A stretch of DNA of 59,209 bases, from the NCBI GenBank assembly GCA_022796875.1, contig JAAWJJ010000016.1, positions 1-59,209 of the forward strand, written 5' to 3'. The notes beneath the pieces were generated by a model, which ran no database searches, had not been told where the DNA came from, and saw only the letters and a program-made list of their open reading frames with translations. Made by a program: the position numbers and the translations under genes. Below are positions 8,885 through 18,168 of the stretch, piece by piece (position 1 is the first letter of the stretch; every line of letters starts with the position of its first letter). The stretch is from Eubacterium sp. (lineage in GTDB: Bacteria > Bacillota > Clostridia > Lachnospirales > Lachnospiraceae).

Positions 8885-9679
8885 ATGGTACACAGCGAAA
8901 AAAGATTATATTTAATCAGGGAATTATTGTCGGAACAGCCGCGGTATCGGAGGATAGAAATTCCGGACGATGCGGAGGAACAAAAAACACTTTTAAGAAG
9001 TCTGATGAATATCCGTGCTCCCCGTCCGATCGGGACAGAATTTCTGAAAGTGCAGGATGAATATTTAAGTGAGGAGGTCAGGGAAAAAGGGGTTACCGAC
9101 AGCGATACACTGCCGGTTTCTCCGGTTCATAACCGTCTTGTTTTATGGCGCGGAGATATTACTGCGCTAAAGGCCGACGCAATCGTAAACGCGGCCAACA
9201 GTGCGTTAAGAGGGTGTTTTGTGCCCTGCCATTCCTGCGTGGATAATATCATTCACAGTGTCAGCGGTATCCAGCTTCGTTTGGCCTGTGATAAACTGAT
9301 GAACGAGCAGGGATACGACGAGCCGACAGGAAAAGCAAAAATCACGCCTGCTTTCAATCTTCCGAGCAGTTATGTCATACATACCGTCGGTCCGATTGTA
9401 TCCGGAATTTTGACCCAAAAGCATTGCGGGCAGCTTGCAGACTGTTACAAATCCTGTCTGAAAGCGGCATCTGATCAAGGGTTAAAGAGTATTGCTTTTT
9501 GCTGTATTTCCACAGGTGAGTTTCATTTTCCGCAGAAAAAAGCGGCCGATATTGCGGTACGGACGGCCATTAATTTTTTAAAAGCCGATACGCAGATCGA
9601 AAAAGTAATATTTAATGTTTTCAAGCAGGATGATTATGATATTTACAAAGAAATTTTGTATTATGGATTCAATGACTGA
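8885..9679 (+). CDS. zinc-containing macrodomain protein, probable protein-ADP-ribose hydrolase
   Basis: A 264-residue protein with an N-terminal helical extension of about 90 residues and a macrodomain (ADP-ribose binding). The macrodomain starts RLVLWRGDITALKADAIVNAANS. It has the zinc-macrodomain signature GCFVPCHSCVDNIIHSVSG, with C111, C115, H116 and C118 as the cluster from which the zinc ligands come, and a second loop CCISTGEFHFPQ. Relatives in Gram-positives remove ADP-ribose from proteins, often next to a SirTM sirtuin and a lipoyl carrier. No such partners are seen here. ATG 8885 is chosen because AAAGGAG (8869-8875) lies 9 nt upstream. Confidence 0.85.
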   Translation: MVHSEKRLYLIRELLSEQPRYRRIEIPDDAEEQKTLLRSLMNIRAPRPIGTEFLKVQDEYLSEEVREKGVTDSDTLPVSPVHNRLVLWRGDITALKADAIVNAANSALRGCFVPCHSCVDNIIHSVSGIQLRLACDKLMNEQGYDEPTGKAKITPAFNLPSSYVIHTVGPIVSGILTQKHCGQLADCYKSCLKAASDQGLKSIAFCCISTGEFHFPQKKAADIAVRTAINFLKADTQIEKVIFNVFKQDDYDIYKEILYYGFND

Positions 9680-9736
9680 TGAAATAATGCTTGCAAAATA
9701 AATAGGGTTTATTTTTTGGCATGATTGATTGCAAAG

Positions 9737-9778
9737 TATAATGGGCAACAACTTTCAATAAAAAGTTGCTTAAGCAAC
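9737..9778 (+). promoter_or_regulatory. promoter -10 and palindromic operator upstream of the ene-reductase
   Basis: A perfect TATAAT at 9737-9742 is followed by a perfect 14-bp palindrome GTTGCTTAAGCAAC (9765-9778). The palindrome's half-site GCAAC/GTTGC also occurs inverted at 9745-9749. Palindromes just downstream of a -10 are typical repressor sites. The regulator is not identifiable here. A 100-nt leader separates it from the start codon. Confidence 0.5.
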
Positions 9779-9880
9779 ATATAAAATTTGATTAATGATA
9801 GGCAGTGGGAAAAAACGTTGTTATCATATTAGTAAATTCCATCGGATTTCAAAATCAAACACGGAAAGGGGTTATTTATT

Positions 9881-11905
9881 ATGTCAGAAACAAACAAATA
9901 TTTTCCACATCTGTTCAGTCCGATTCAGGTAGGGACGAAAACGATTAAGAACAGGATTGAGGCGGCGCCGGCTTTATTTGCATTTGAGCATTATATAGAA
10001 GCGGACGCATTCGGATATTATCCTCCGATGCCCGAGCGGGCGTTCCGTATGCTGGAAGCGAAAGCAGCAGGCGGGGCAGGAAGCGTTGTCTTGGGTGAAT
10101 TGAGCCCGAACCATACGTACTGCAAGCGTTTTCCGTTTGAACCGGATATTGATTTTTCTTCCAGAGATGACGAGATTTTCCGGATTACGAAAAAAACGGC
10201 GGATATGATCAAAAACTATGGCGCCCTGCCAATTGGGGAACTGCTTTCCACCGGCGAAATCAAGACGAACATAGGCGACGGTATCAATCCGAAAGGCCCG
10301 TCCGAAAAGGATCTCGAAGACGGCATTACGCATGTGGATGCTTTCACAAAAGAAGAGATCAAAGAACATATTCAGGAGTATATTAAAGCCTGTAAATGGT
10401 TCCGGGACGCCGGCTGGGAAGGCATTATGATCCACTGCGGGCACGGGTGGCTTCCGGCACAGTTTTTATCGCCGATGTTTAATAAACGGGAAGATGAGTA
10501 CGGAGGCTCTTTCGAAAACCGGGCAAGATTTACGGTAGAACTTCTGTCGGCTGTCCGGGAAGCGATGGGACCGGATTTCATGATCGAAATACGCGTCAGC
10601 GGTTCGGAGCATTTAAAAGGCGGACTGGAACTGGAGGACGCCGTAAAATACTGTAAAATGTGCGAACCGTATATTGACATGATCCATGTATCCTGCGGGC
10701 ATTACTTAAGTTCTTCAAGAAGCTGGGAATTTACGACGGCTTATGCGCCGCACGGCGCCAATATTGAAAATGCGTCCGTGATTAAGCAGAATGTGTCCGT
10801 ACCGGTAGCGGTAGTAGGAGGAATCAATTCCCCGGAACAGGCGGAGGAAGCGATCGCGTCCGGCAAAGTGGACATGGTTGCATTCGGAAGGCAGTTTTTT
10901 GCGGATCCGGCGTTCCCGAACAAAGCGGCGGAGGGAAAAGCGGACGAAATCCGCCGCTGCTTAAGATGCGGCAGATGCTATCCGGGACCGTCCGGAGAGC
11001 ATGAAACGGAAAAATGGACGATTAAGTTCCCGCCGTTGGATTCCTGTACGATCAATCCGGATTCCGTCTGGCCGGCCTCCCATCATAAAATTATGCCGGA
11101 GTTGATGCCGGCTCCAAAGGCAAGCCGAAAAGTATTGATTGCCGGCGGCGGATGCGGGGGCCTGCAGGCGGCAATCACGGCGGCAGACAGAGGCCACCGG
11201 GTGATTCTCTGCGAGAAGTCGGGAGAACTGGGCGGGCTGATCCGTTTTACGGACCATACCGACCATAAAATCGATATCCGCAATTTTAAAGACCTGTTAA
11301 TCCGGGAAGTGAAGAAACGTCCGGTGGAGATCCGGATGAACTGTGAAGTGACTCCGGAAACGATTGCGGAAATTGCACCGGAAGCCGTGATCCTGGCTAT
11401 CGGATCCGACGATCTGATTCTTCCGATTGAGGGAATTGAAAATGCCGTGACCGCAATGGACGTTTATGATAACGATATGAAAGGGCTTGGCAAAAAAGTC
11501 ATCGTACTGGGCGGCGGCCTGGTGGGATGTGAAGCGGCGGCAGATTATATTGACCATGGCATGGAAGTCACAATTGTGGAAATGCAGGAATGTCTGATGC
11601 CGGAAGTGACCGGATTGTACAGAACCGCCGTGCACGACTTTATCGATCAGAAAGGCGGCAAATATGAAGTAAACGCCAAAGTCGTAAAGGTTGGCAAAGA
11701 TTTTGTAACCGCGGAGCAGAACGGGCGGGAGATCACGTTAAAAGCGGACGCCGTAGTCAATGCGATGGGACGCCGCGCGCACAGTACGGACAGCCTCAAA
11801 GCGGCGATCCATGTCCCTGTTTGGGAAATCGGCGACTGCGTAAAAGCAAGGCAGATCGGCGATGCCGTGAGGGAAGCCTGGACGGCGGCGATGGAGATTG
11901 TATAA
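9881..11905 (+). CDS. NADH:flavin oxidoreductase / 2-enoate reductase-type ene-reductase
   Basis: A 674-residue flavo-iron-sulfur enzyme of the old yellow enzyme / 2-enoate reductase / BaiCD-BaiH family, which reduces activated C=C bonds. Residues 1-350 form the FMN-binding TIM barrel (HLFSPIQVGTKTIKNRI, then HCGHGWLPAQFLSP). The cluster motif C-L-R-C-G-R-C-Y-P and a later C-T-I-N-P bind one [4Fe-4S]. The second half holds two dinucleotide folds: VLIAGGGCGGLQAAITAADRG for FAD and VIVLGGGLVGCEAA for NAD(P)H. The start has GAAAGGGG upstream. Family members act on bile acids, cinnamates, flavones and other enoates. The substrate cannot be read from sequence. Confidence 0.85.
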   Translation: MSETNKYFPHLFSPIQVGTKTIKNRIEAAPALFAFEHYIEADAFGYYPPMPERAFRMLEAKAAGGAGSVVLGELSPNHTYCKRFPFEPDIDFSSRDDEIFRITKKTADMIKNYGALPIGELLSTGEIKTNIGDGINPKGPSEKDLEDGITHVDAFTKEEIKEHIQEYIKACKWFRDAGWEGIMIHCGHGWLPAQFLSPMFNKREDEYGGSFENRARFTVELLSAVREAMGPDFMIEIRVSGSEHLKGGLELEDAVKYCKMCEPYIDMIHVSCGHYLSSSRSWEFTTAYAPHGANIENASVIKQNVSVPVAVVGGINSPEQAEEAIASGKVDMVAFGRQFFADPAFPNKAAEGKADEIRRCLRCGRCYPGPSGEHETEKWTIKFPPLDSCTINPDSVWPASHHKIMPELMPAPKASRKVLIAGGGCGGLQAAITAADRGHRVILCEKSGELGGLIRFTDHTDHKIDIRNFKDLLIREVKKRPVEIRMNCEVTPETIAEIAPEAVILAIGSDDLILPIEGIENAVTAMDVYDNDMKGLGKKVIVLGGGLVGCEAAADYIDHGMEVTIVEMQECLMPEVTGLYRTAVHDFIDQKGGKYEVNAKVVKVGKDFVTAEQNGREITLKADAVVNAMGRRAHSTDSLKAAIHVPVWEIGDCVKARQIGDAVREAWTAAMEIV

Positions 11906-11996
11906 TCAAAAAAATCAGGCGGAGAAAACCAAAAAGGATGAAATGATAGTTTTTTGGGCAGAATACTGTTCATAAAAAGTCATAGATACCAAAAAC

Positions 11997-12036
11997 TTTA
12001 CACAGACTTTACATAAACTACCCTTTGGATTTTACA
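11997..12036 (+). promoter_or_regulatory. candidate Pho box upstream of the Na/Pi transporter
   Basis: TTTACA occurs at 11997-12002 and 12008-12013, exactly 11 bp apart, with a third TTTACA at 12031-12036, about two turns further. Gram-positive PhoP sites are TTnACA-like repeats at 11-bp spacing. The -10-like TAAAAT follows near 12046. The position before a phosphate transporter gene makes the reading coherent. Confidence 0.5.
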
Positions 12037-12090
12037 TATATGGTTTAAAATAGTTAAAAATGAAATATTTGTAAAAACAGAGGAGAGATT

Positions 12091-13893
12091 ATGGATATTT
12101 TTTCAATATTGACAATGGCAGGCGGCCTTGCCCTGTTTTTATTCGGCATGAATACAATGGGCGACGGCCTGGTAAAAGTATCGGGAGGCAAGCTGGAACG
12201 GATTTTGGAAAAACTGACGTCCAGACGGATTATGGCGGTTGCGCTCGGCGCGGCCGTGACGGCGGTCATTCAGTCGTCTTCCGCCACTACGGTAATGGTA
12301 GTGGGATTTGTAAATTCCGGTATTATGAAACTGACACAGGCGGCAGGCGTGATCATGGGAGCCAATATCGGAACCACGATCACGTCGTGGCTGCTTTCCC
12401 TGTCGGGACTGGAAGGCGGCAGCGTATTACTTAATTTGCTGAAGCCTTCTTCTTTTTCGCCGGTGCTTGCGGTGATCGGCATTATCCTGATGATGTCCGC
12501 AAAAGGAAATTCTTTTAAAAAAGATGTCGGCAGCATATTATTGGGCTTTGCCGTCCTGATGTTTGGAATGGAAACGATGTCCGATGCCGTGGCTCCGCTT
12601 GCGGATAACGAGCGGTTTACCGGTATTTTGACGGCTTTTACCAATCCGGTTCTCGGCATCATTGCCGGGGCGGTGCTGACTGCGGTCATTCAGAGTTCTT
12701 CCGCGTCTGTCGGAATTTTGCAGGCGCTTTGCGCTACCGGGGCGGTGCCTTTTGCAGCGGCAATCCCTATCATTATGGGACAAAACATAGGAACATGTGT
12801 GACCGCGCTGATTTCTGCGATTGGAGCAAACAAAAATGCAAGACGAGCGTCCATGATTCATTTGTATTTCAATCTGATCGGAACGGTCGTATTTATGAGC
12901 ATATTTTATCTGATCAATTACTTTGTGCGTTTTACTTTTTTATCAGAGGCGGCTCACGCATCTGGAATTGCAGTAATTCACAGCCTGTTTAATATCGGGT
13001 GCTGTCTGGCGTGGCTTCCGTTTGGCAATCTTTTAGTAAAATTGTCGGAACTTACGGTGCCGGACGGCAATGCGGATCAAAAAGAAGAGGATACGGAAAC
13101 AAAAGAAAACCGGCTGGCCGTGATGGATGAACGGTTTCTGGAAAATCCGGCGTTTGCAATGGAACTGTGTCGGAAAGCCGCGGTACAAATGGCATATCTT
13201 GTACGGGACGGATTACATGACGCCCTGGAATTACTGCAGGAGTATTCCCATGAAAAAGAGGCGCGGGTGGAAAAAATGGAGCAGAGAGCGGACCAGTATG
13301 AAGACGCGCTCGGAACATACCTGGTGAAACTTGCGGCGAAAGATCTCTCGCAGAAAGACAGCCGCAGCCTTTCGCTGCTGCTCCACAGTATCCGGGATTT
13401 TGAACGGATTTCCGACCATGCGATCAATATTGCCGAGCTGGCCGGGCAAATGGAGCAGAACCATATCAGGATACCGTCAAAGGACCGGACGGAACTGGAC
13501 GTTTTTTGTACGGCGTTAAAGGATATCGTGGATAAAACGGTTGCGGTTTTTGCGGCAAACGACCTGGAAAATGCGAAATATGTGGAGCCTTTCGAGGAAG
13601 TCATCGACAGCCTTGGCATAGAAATCAAGCAGCGCTATATTACCCGTTTGCGGGAAGAAAAGAGCACTATGGAAACCGGCCTGATACTGGAGGATATCAT
13701 TATCAATCTGGAGAGGGTGTCGGATCATTGTTCCAACGTGGCGATCTATATGATACAGATTGATGAAGACGAATCCGACACTCATGTATATATGGAAACA
13801 CTGCAGGAAGAACAAAAAGAGTGGTTCCAGCAGGAATACCGGAGATTGAGGGCGGTTTATGCGCTGCCCTCTAAAAAAGCCGTTACAAAATAA
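12091..13893 (+). CDS. Na/Pi cotransporter family protein with C-terminal PhoU-like domain
   Basis: A 600-residue inner-membrane phosphate transporter of the NptA/PNaS family. The first 320 residues contain the membrane domain with the duplicated signature QSSSATT (about residue 61) and QSSSASVG (about 204). Each copy is followed by a GxNIGT motif (GANIGTT and GQNIGTC), the internal repeat of this family. Residues about 345-590 are helical and PhoU-like, with the two halves ERISDHAINIAEL and ERVSDHCSNVAIY. Such proteins import or export phosphate and sense its level. ATG 12091 follows AGAGGAGAG. Confidence 0.92.
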   Translation: MDIFSILTMAGGLALFLFGMNTMGDGLVKVSGGKLERILEKLTSRRIMAVALGAAVTAVIQSSSATTVMVVGFVNSGIMKLTQAAGVIMGANIGTTITSWLLSLSGLEGGSVLLNLLKPSSFSPVLAVIGIILMMSAKGNSFKKDVGSILLGFAVLMFGMETMSDAVAPLADNERFTGILTAFTNPVLGIIAGAVLTAVIQSSSASVGILQALCATGAVPFAAAIPIIMGQNIGTCVTALISAIGANKNARRASMIHLYFNLIGTVVFMSIFYLINYFVRFTFLSEAAHASGIAVIHSLFNIGCCLAWLPFGNLLVKLSELTVPDGNADQKEEDTETKENRLAVMDERFLENPAFAMELCRKAAVQMAYLVRDGLHDALELLQEYSHEKEARVEKMEQRADQYEDALGTYLVKLAAKDLSQKDSRSLSLLLHSIRDFERISDHAINIAELAGQMEQNHIRIPSKDRTELDVFCTALKDIVDKTVAVFAANDLENAKYVEPFEEVIDSLGIEIKQRYITRLREEKSTMETGLILEDIIINLERVSDHCSNVAIYMIQIDEDESDTHVYMETLQEEQKEWFQQEYRRLRAVYALPSKKAVTK

Positions 13894-13929
13894 GGCGTAA
13901 AGCCTTAATGACTCAGCAGGCTTTACACC
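13892..13929 (+). terminator. hairpin downstream of the Na/Pi transporter
   Basis: GGCGTAAAGCC pairs with GGCTTTACACC (10 of 11, one G-U), but a clear T run is missing. Confidence 0.4.
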
Positions 13930-13937
13930 CGGATATT

Positions 13938-14090
13938 TCAGTTGCTTTTTGTGTCTGGTTCTGTGACCTCTAAGAGAATACTGTCAAATTCATTTTCAAG
14001 ATCTTCTCTTTTTTCCTGTGGTACAAGTTTTAACAGCTTTCTGACAAAAAACGTTAATCTGTTAATATACCGCAACTGTCTATCTGTCAT
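13938..14090 (-). CDS. small hypothetical protein
   Basis: A possible 50-residue protein on the minus strand, MTDRQLRYINRL...EPDTKSN. It is basic in the first half (FFVRKLLKLVP), acidic in the second (EKREDLENEFDSILLEV) and looks helical. The longer open frame upstream is low complexity and is not convincing. AGGTTG lies about 8 nt before the ATG. A TATACT -10-like box follows a TAGACT box at 17 nt on the minus strand around 14139-14170. I do not recognise a family. It is divergent from the kinase gene. Confidence 0.4.
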   Translation of the reverse strand: MTDRQLRYINRLTFFVRKLLKLVPQEKREDLENEFDSILLEVTEPDTKSN

Positions 14091-14190
14091 ATATGTCAAC
14101 CTGCTTTCTATGGTGTAATTTTTTATTGTTACAACCCGAGTATAGCATATTTCATATGCAAAGTCTATCCAATTATCATGGCACAGGCAC

Positions 14191-14218
14191 TTGAAAAATA
14201 TGATACTATTGGTATAAT
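14191..14218 (+). promoter_or_regulatory. promoter of the first hybrid kinase gene
   Basis: TTGAAA at 14191-14196, 16-nt spacer, perfect TATAAT at 14213-14218, about 65 nt before the chosen start. Confidence 0.65.
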
Positions 14219-14285
14219 AAAAGTAGTAATTTCTAAAAAGCAACAGAACCGATCTATCGTTTCAGACAATGAGGAGGAGAATGTG

Positions 14286-16007
14286 ATGCGGGAAATGGAA
14301 AATACTGCGGGTATGGAAATAGATGGGGCTGATTTTGCTGTGGAGGAGCAGCAGGATCTTGTCATAGGCGAGCCGGTTTTTGCAGCGGGGGAGCAGCAGG
14401 ATATGGTAACGGATGAACCGGATTTTGAATCAGAGGAGCTGGAGCTGGAAGATGCTTTATCCGCTGCCATGCATGCGAATAAGGTGAAAGCTGATTTTTT
14501 GGCAAATATGAGTTACGGACTGCGTACGCCTTTGAATACGATTGCGGGACTTACCGAAATTGCATCTGCCAATATGGAAGATGAAGAAAAAGTGAAGGAC
14601 TGCCTGGGGAAAATATCGGTATCCAGCAAATATCTTCTCAGTATGTTAAATGATATTCTGGATATCAGTCACATGGAAAACGGCAAATTAATCATGCGCA
14701 GAAAGGCATTTTCTATTTCCGATATGGTAGAAAACCTTGTAACGGTGATTCAGTCGCAGATCAGGAAAAAAGACATTCGGTTTACCGTGGAATATGAATC
14801 CGTAAAAAATGACCTGGTAGTAGGCGATGACCTGCGTGTGAGCCAGATGTGTATGCGGATTCTAGAAAATGCAGTAAAATATACGCCGATGGGAGGCGAA
14901 GTTTCTTTATGTGTTCGCGAGGTGACTGAGGGCCAGGGACTGAGGGCAGAATACGAATTTGTAATTCAAGATAATGGAATCGGGATGTCCGAAGAACTGC
15001 TGGAACATATTTATGATCCGTTTACGCGCGGAAACAGGAAAGAAAGCGGCGATACGGAAGGCGCCGGCCTTGGCATGACCGTGGCCAAGAATCTGGTGGA
15101 TTTGATGGGCGGCACGATTTCCATTGATTCGGCTTTGGGAGAAGGTACCACGTATACGATCCGGCTGGATTTTATACGGCAGAACAGGGAAATGGACCTG
15201 GAACTGCCGGAACAACTGAAACAGGGGAAAGTACTGGTGTACAGCAGGGAATTAAAAATCTGTGAAGCTATTGCTTATCGATTGGTGAACGCGGGGATCC
15301 GGGCGGAGTATGTGACAAAAGAAGAGGATGTCTTGCTGCGGATCGAATGTGGGTGCCGGCAGGACGATGCATTTTCCCTGTTGATTCTGGAAGAAGAACA
15401 GCCGAAAGAAATTTTGGAAAAAATAGAAAAGATCGCACAGGTAAATGATAATGACCTGCCGAAAGTTATTTTACTGAGTTCGGAAGATTTTCGGGAAAAT
15501 ACGGAAAAATGGGAAATTACCGTGTGCCGGAAACCAATCTTCCGTTCCCATCTTCTGGCGGCTATTGAGCATTTATATGGAAAAGAGAATATTGAGAAAA
15601 ACTATGAGTATGATTTTACCGGAAAGCGTGTGTTGGTAGTAGACGATCATGAAATGAACCGCATGGTAACGATGGAAATTTTGAAGCCGTACGGGATTCT
15701 CACAGAAGAAGCGGCAGACGGGCGCGAAGCCATCCGAAAAGTATATGAAAGTCCGGAATACTATTACGACCTGATATTTATGGATATTCAGATGCCGTTG
15801 GAAAACGGATATGAAGCAACTGACGAAATACGTCAGATGCAGAGGGAAGACGTTAAAAATGTACCGATTGTCGCGATGACGGCAAATGCATTTGAAGAGG
15901 ACAAAGAACTTGCAAAACAGCATGGGATGAAAGGGCACATATCAAAACCGGTCAATGTCAGACGTGTGCTGGAAACCATACAACAGCTTTTAATGGGAGA
16001 AGAGTGA
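14286..16007 (+). CDS. hybrid sensor kinase-like protein with Tyr in place of the H-box His
   Basis: A 573-residue cytoplasmic protein. An acidic N-terminus (about 60 residues) is followed by a HisKA-type helix (KADFLANMSYGLRTPLNTIAG), a HATPase domain, a degenerate receiver-like segment (about 310-420) and a C-terminal receiver. In the H box, where SHE(I/L)RTPLN is expected, codon 14514-14516 is TAC, so residue 77 is Tyr and the phospho-acceptor His is absent. The ATP-binding side looks intact (ILENAVKYT, IQDNGIGMS, GAGLGMTVAKNLV). The receiver keeps VVDDHEMN, the acceptor D500 in MDIQMP and the Lys in SKPV. It has no sensor or membrane segment. ATG 14286 follows GAGGAGGAG. It is followed 37 nt later by a second hybrid kinase. 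Confidence 0.88.
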   Translation: MREMENTAGMEIDGADFAVEEQQDLVIGEPVFAAGEQQDMVTDEPDFESEELELEDALSAAMHANKVKADFLANMSYGLRTPLNTIAGLTEIASANMEDEEKVKDCLGKISVSSKYLLSMLNDILDISHMENGKLIMRRKAFSISDMVENLVTVIQSQIRKKDIRFTVEYESVKNDLVVGDDLRVSQMCMRILENAVKYTPMGGEVSLCVREVTEGQGLRAEYEFVIQDNGIGMSEELLEHIYDPFTRGNRKESGDTEGAGLGMTVAKNLVDLMGGTISIDSALGEGTTYTIRLDFIRQNREMDLELPEQLKQGKVLVYSRELKICEAIAYRLVNAGIRAEYVTKEEDVLLRIECGCRQDDAFSLLILEEEQPKEILEKIEKIAQVNDNDLPKVILLSSEDFRENTEKWEITVCRKPIFRSHLLAAIEHLYGKENIEKNYEYDFTGKRVLVVDDHEMNRMVTMEILKPYGILTEEAADGREAIRKVYESPEYYYDLIFMDIQMPLENGYEATDEIRQMQREDVKNVPIVAMTANAFEEDKELAKQHGMKGHISKPVNVRRVLETIQQLLMGEE

Positions 16008-16044
16008 TGTTTTTTACCCTGCAGGCGGAAAGAAAGCAGTGCTT

Positions 16045-18135
16045 ATGAATAATATGAGTTGGGGCAAAAAAGGGGATTTGCGGAATTTCAATGAGGATAT
16101 AACGTTGATCATAGAAGCTATTTTGGACGGTATGCCGGGCGGATTTTTCGTATACAAGGCAGGCGGCAATGAGTCCCTGCTTTATATCAATAAGTCCATA
16201 TTGCGCATTTTTGGCTGTGACAGCGAGGAAGAATTTCGTGAACTGACAGGATATACTTTTAAAGGGATGGTGCATCCTGAGGATTACGAGAGGGTTGAGG
16301 AAAGCATAGAGAAGCAGATTGCAGCCAGCGTATATGATTTGGATTATGTGGAATACAGAATTATCCAGAAAGACGGAACGATACGCTGGATTGAGGATTA
16401 CGGGCATTTTCTGGATACGGAAGATTACGGAGAAGTCTTTTGCGTTTTTATTGAGGATGCTACGGAACGGATGAAAAAGCGTATTATCGATCTGGAGAAA
16501 GTGAATGACGAACTGCGCAATGCCTATGCAAAGGAAACTCAGTATAAAAAAGCCGTATTGTATGACGCCGTTTCTTTTTTTGAAGTCAATCTGAGCCGGA
16601 ACCGTTTTATCAGTGAAGTTATACAGGTAGCAGATCGGAAATTATATGATTTTTTTCAGCCTATGGATATCAAGCCGTTCCAAAAATATTCCGATTACAT
16701 AGAATCCTGTTCCGGCAGTATTGTTCCGGAATCTCTGGAGGAGTACAGACGGTTTTTTAATACCGGGCGTCTGATTGACTGTTATAAAAAAGGGGAACTC
16801 GAACAAACTTTTGATAGCTGGATTATTGATGCGTTGGGGCGGAAACGCCTCTGCCACTATGTATTGCTGCTGGGTGAAAATGAAGCCACAAAAGATGTGG
16901 TGGCTTTATTCGTTGCAAAAGATTTTACCAATCAGATGAAAAAGCAGAATCTTTTGAAAAACGCCTTGCAGCAGGCGGAATCGGCGAAAAGGGCCAGGAG
17001 CGAATTTTTATCGAATATTTCCCATGATATCTGTACGCCGTTGAATGCGATTGTCGGATACACGGAGTTGATGAAAGACCATCTTACGGAAACAGATAAA
17101 ATAGAAGAATATATAAAAAAAATCCGTATGTCCAGCGAGCAGCTGCTTTCCATGGTAACAGAATCCCTGGAAGTAATCCGGGTGGAATCAGGCAAGGCAA
17201 GCCTGGAAGAGGCGGAGTGCCGTCTGGACGAATTGCTGGCAGATGTGGAAAAGACTTTGCAGGCGGCAATGAAAACAAAATCGCTGCATTTTCATCTTGA
17301 TAAATCGGGAGTCCGTCATTTTCGTGTCATTACGGACTATGCCAGAGTCCGGGAAATTTTGTGCCAGCTGTTGGATAACGCTATAAAATACACGGATTTT
17401 GGAGGAAATATATGGCTGACTGTCACAGAAGAGAATATCAGATTTCTGGGACGTGCAAAATATCAGTTTATTGTGGAAGACGATGGAATCGGAATCTCCA
17501 AAAAATTTATAGACAGTCTGTTTGATCCATTTAAAAGAGAAAAAAATACCACAAAAAGCGGCGTTTTGGGGGTAGGATTGGGACTTACCGTCGTGAAGAA
17601 TGTAGTTGATTCGATGGAAGGGGATATCAGCGTTGAGAGCGAGCCTGAAAAAGGCAGCAAATTTACGTTAAATTTTCTGTTTCGTTTTTTGGACAGGGAC
17701 GGTCAGGAAACAGCGTCTTTTGAAAAAAAAGAAATCCGTAAAGTTTCAGGGAGGAAAGAGAGAGTTTTACTGGTAGAGGATAATGAAATTAATCTGGAGA
17801 TTGCGAAAGCGCTGTTAAACGGACACGGCTATCTTATAGAAACGGCGCAGGATGGCAGCGAGGCTTTAAAAAAAATAGAGCAATCTGTTCCAGGATATTT
17901 TGACCTGGTGCTTATGGATATACAAATGCCAGTCATGGACGGACATGAAGCAACAAGGGAAATTCGGAAGCTGGAAAACAAGTCGTTGGCACAGATTCCA
18001 ATCATAGCTTTATCTGCCAATTCACTGGAAGAGGATTATAAAAAATCGGTAAAAGCAGGGATGAATGCGCATTTTCCGAAACCAATTGATATGGATGAAC
18101 TTCAGAAACTGATTCATGCGGTATTATACAGTTAA
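16045..18135 (+). CDS. PAS domain hybrid histidine kinase/response regulator
   Basis: A 696-residue soluble signalling protein. A PAS_3-type domain is at about residues 15-150 (DGMPGGFFVYKAGG...HPEDYERVEESI...RIIQKDGTIRWIEDYG). A second sensor-like segment covers about 155-295. The HisKA domain has H327 in FLSNISHDICTPLNAIVGY, where the usual Arg after the His box is Cys. A complete HATPase domain follows (LLDNAIKYT, VEDDGIGIS, GVGLGLTVVKNVV). The C-terminal receiver starts at VLLVEDNEIN with D625 in MDIQMPVMDGHEATREIR and K in PKPID. Start is ATG 16045; GTG 16039 is also possible. It lies 37 nt after a kinase with no H-box His, so this intact one could phosphorylate the partner's receiver. 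Confidence 0.9.
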   Translation: MNNMSWGKKGDLRNFNEDITLIIEAILDGMPGGFFVYKAGGNESLLYINKSILRIFGCDSEEEFRELTGYTFKGMVHPEDYERVEESIEKQIAASVYDLDYVEYRIIQKDGTIRWIEDYGHFLDTEDYGEVFCVFIEDATERMKKRIIDLEKVNDELRNAYAKETQYKKAVLYDAVSFFEVNLSRNRFISEVIQVADRKLYDFFQPMDIKPFQKYSDYIESCSGSIVPESLEEYRRFFNTGRLIDCYKKGELEQTFDSWIIDALGRKRLCHYVLLLGENEATKDVVALFVAKDFTNQMKKQNLLKNALQQAESAKRARSEFLSNISHDICTPLNAIVGYTELMKDHLTETDKIEEYIKKIRMSSEQLLSMVTESLEVIRVESGKASLEEAECRLDELLADVEKTLQAAMKTKSLHFHLDKSGVRHFRVITDYARVREILCQLLDNAIKYTDFGGNIWLTVTEENIRFLGRAKYQFIVEDDGIGISKKFIDSLFDPFKREKNTTKSGVLGVGLGLTVVKNVVDSMEGDISVESEPEKGSKFTLNFLFRFLDRDGQETASFEKKEIRKVSGRKERVLLVEDNEINLEIAKALLNGHGYLIETAQDGSEALKKIEQSVPGYFDLVLMDIQMPVMDGHEATREIRKLENKSLAQIPIIALSANSLEEDYKKSVKAGMNAHFPKPIDMDELQKLIHAVLYS

Positions 18136-18143
18136 AACATTTG

Positions 18144-18168
18144 CGGCTGCCTTATGGCAGCCGTTTTG
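18144..18168. terminator. terminator between convergent genes
   Basis: Perfect 8-bp stem CGGCTGCC/GGCAGCCG (18144-18151, 18156-18163) with loop TTAT, followed by TTTTGT. It lies between the kinase gene and the minus-strand ATP-grasp gene, whose stop is at 18169. Confidence 0.8.
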
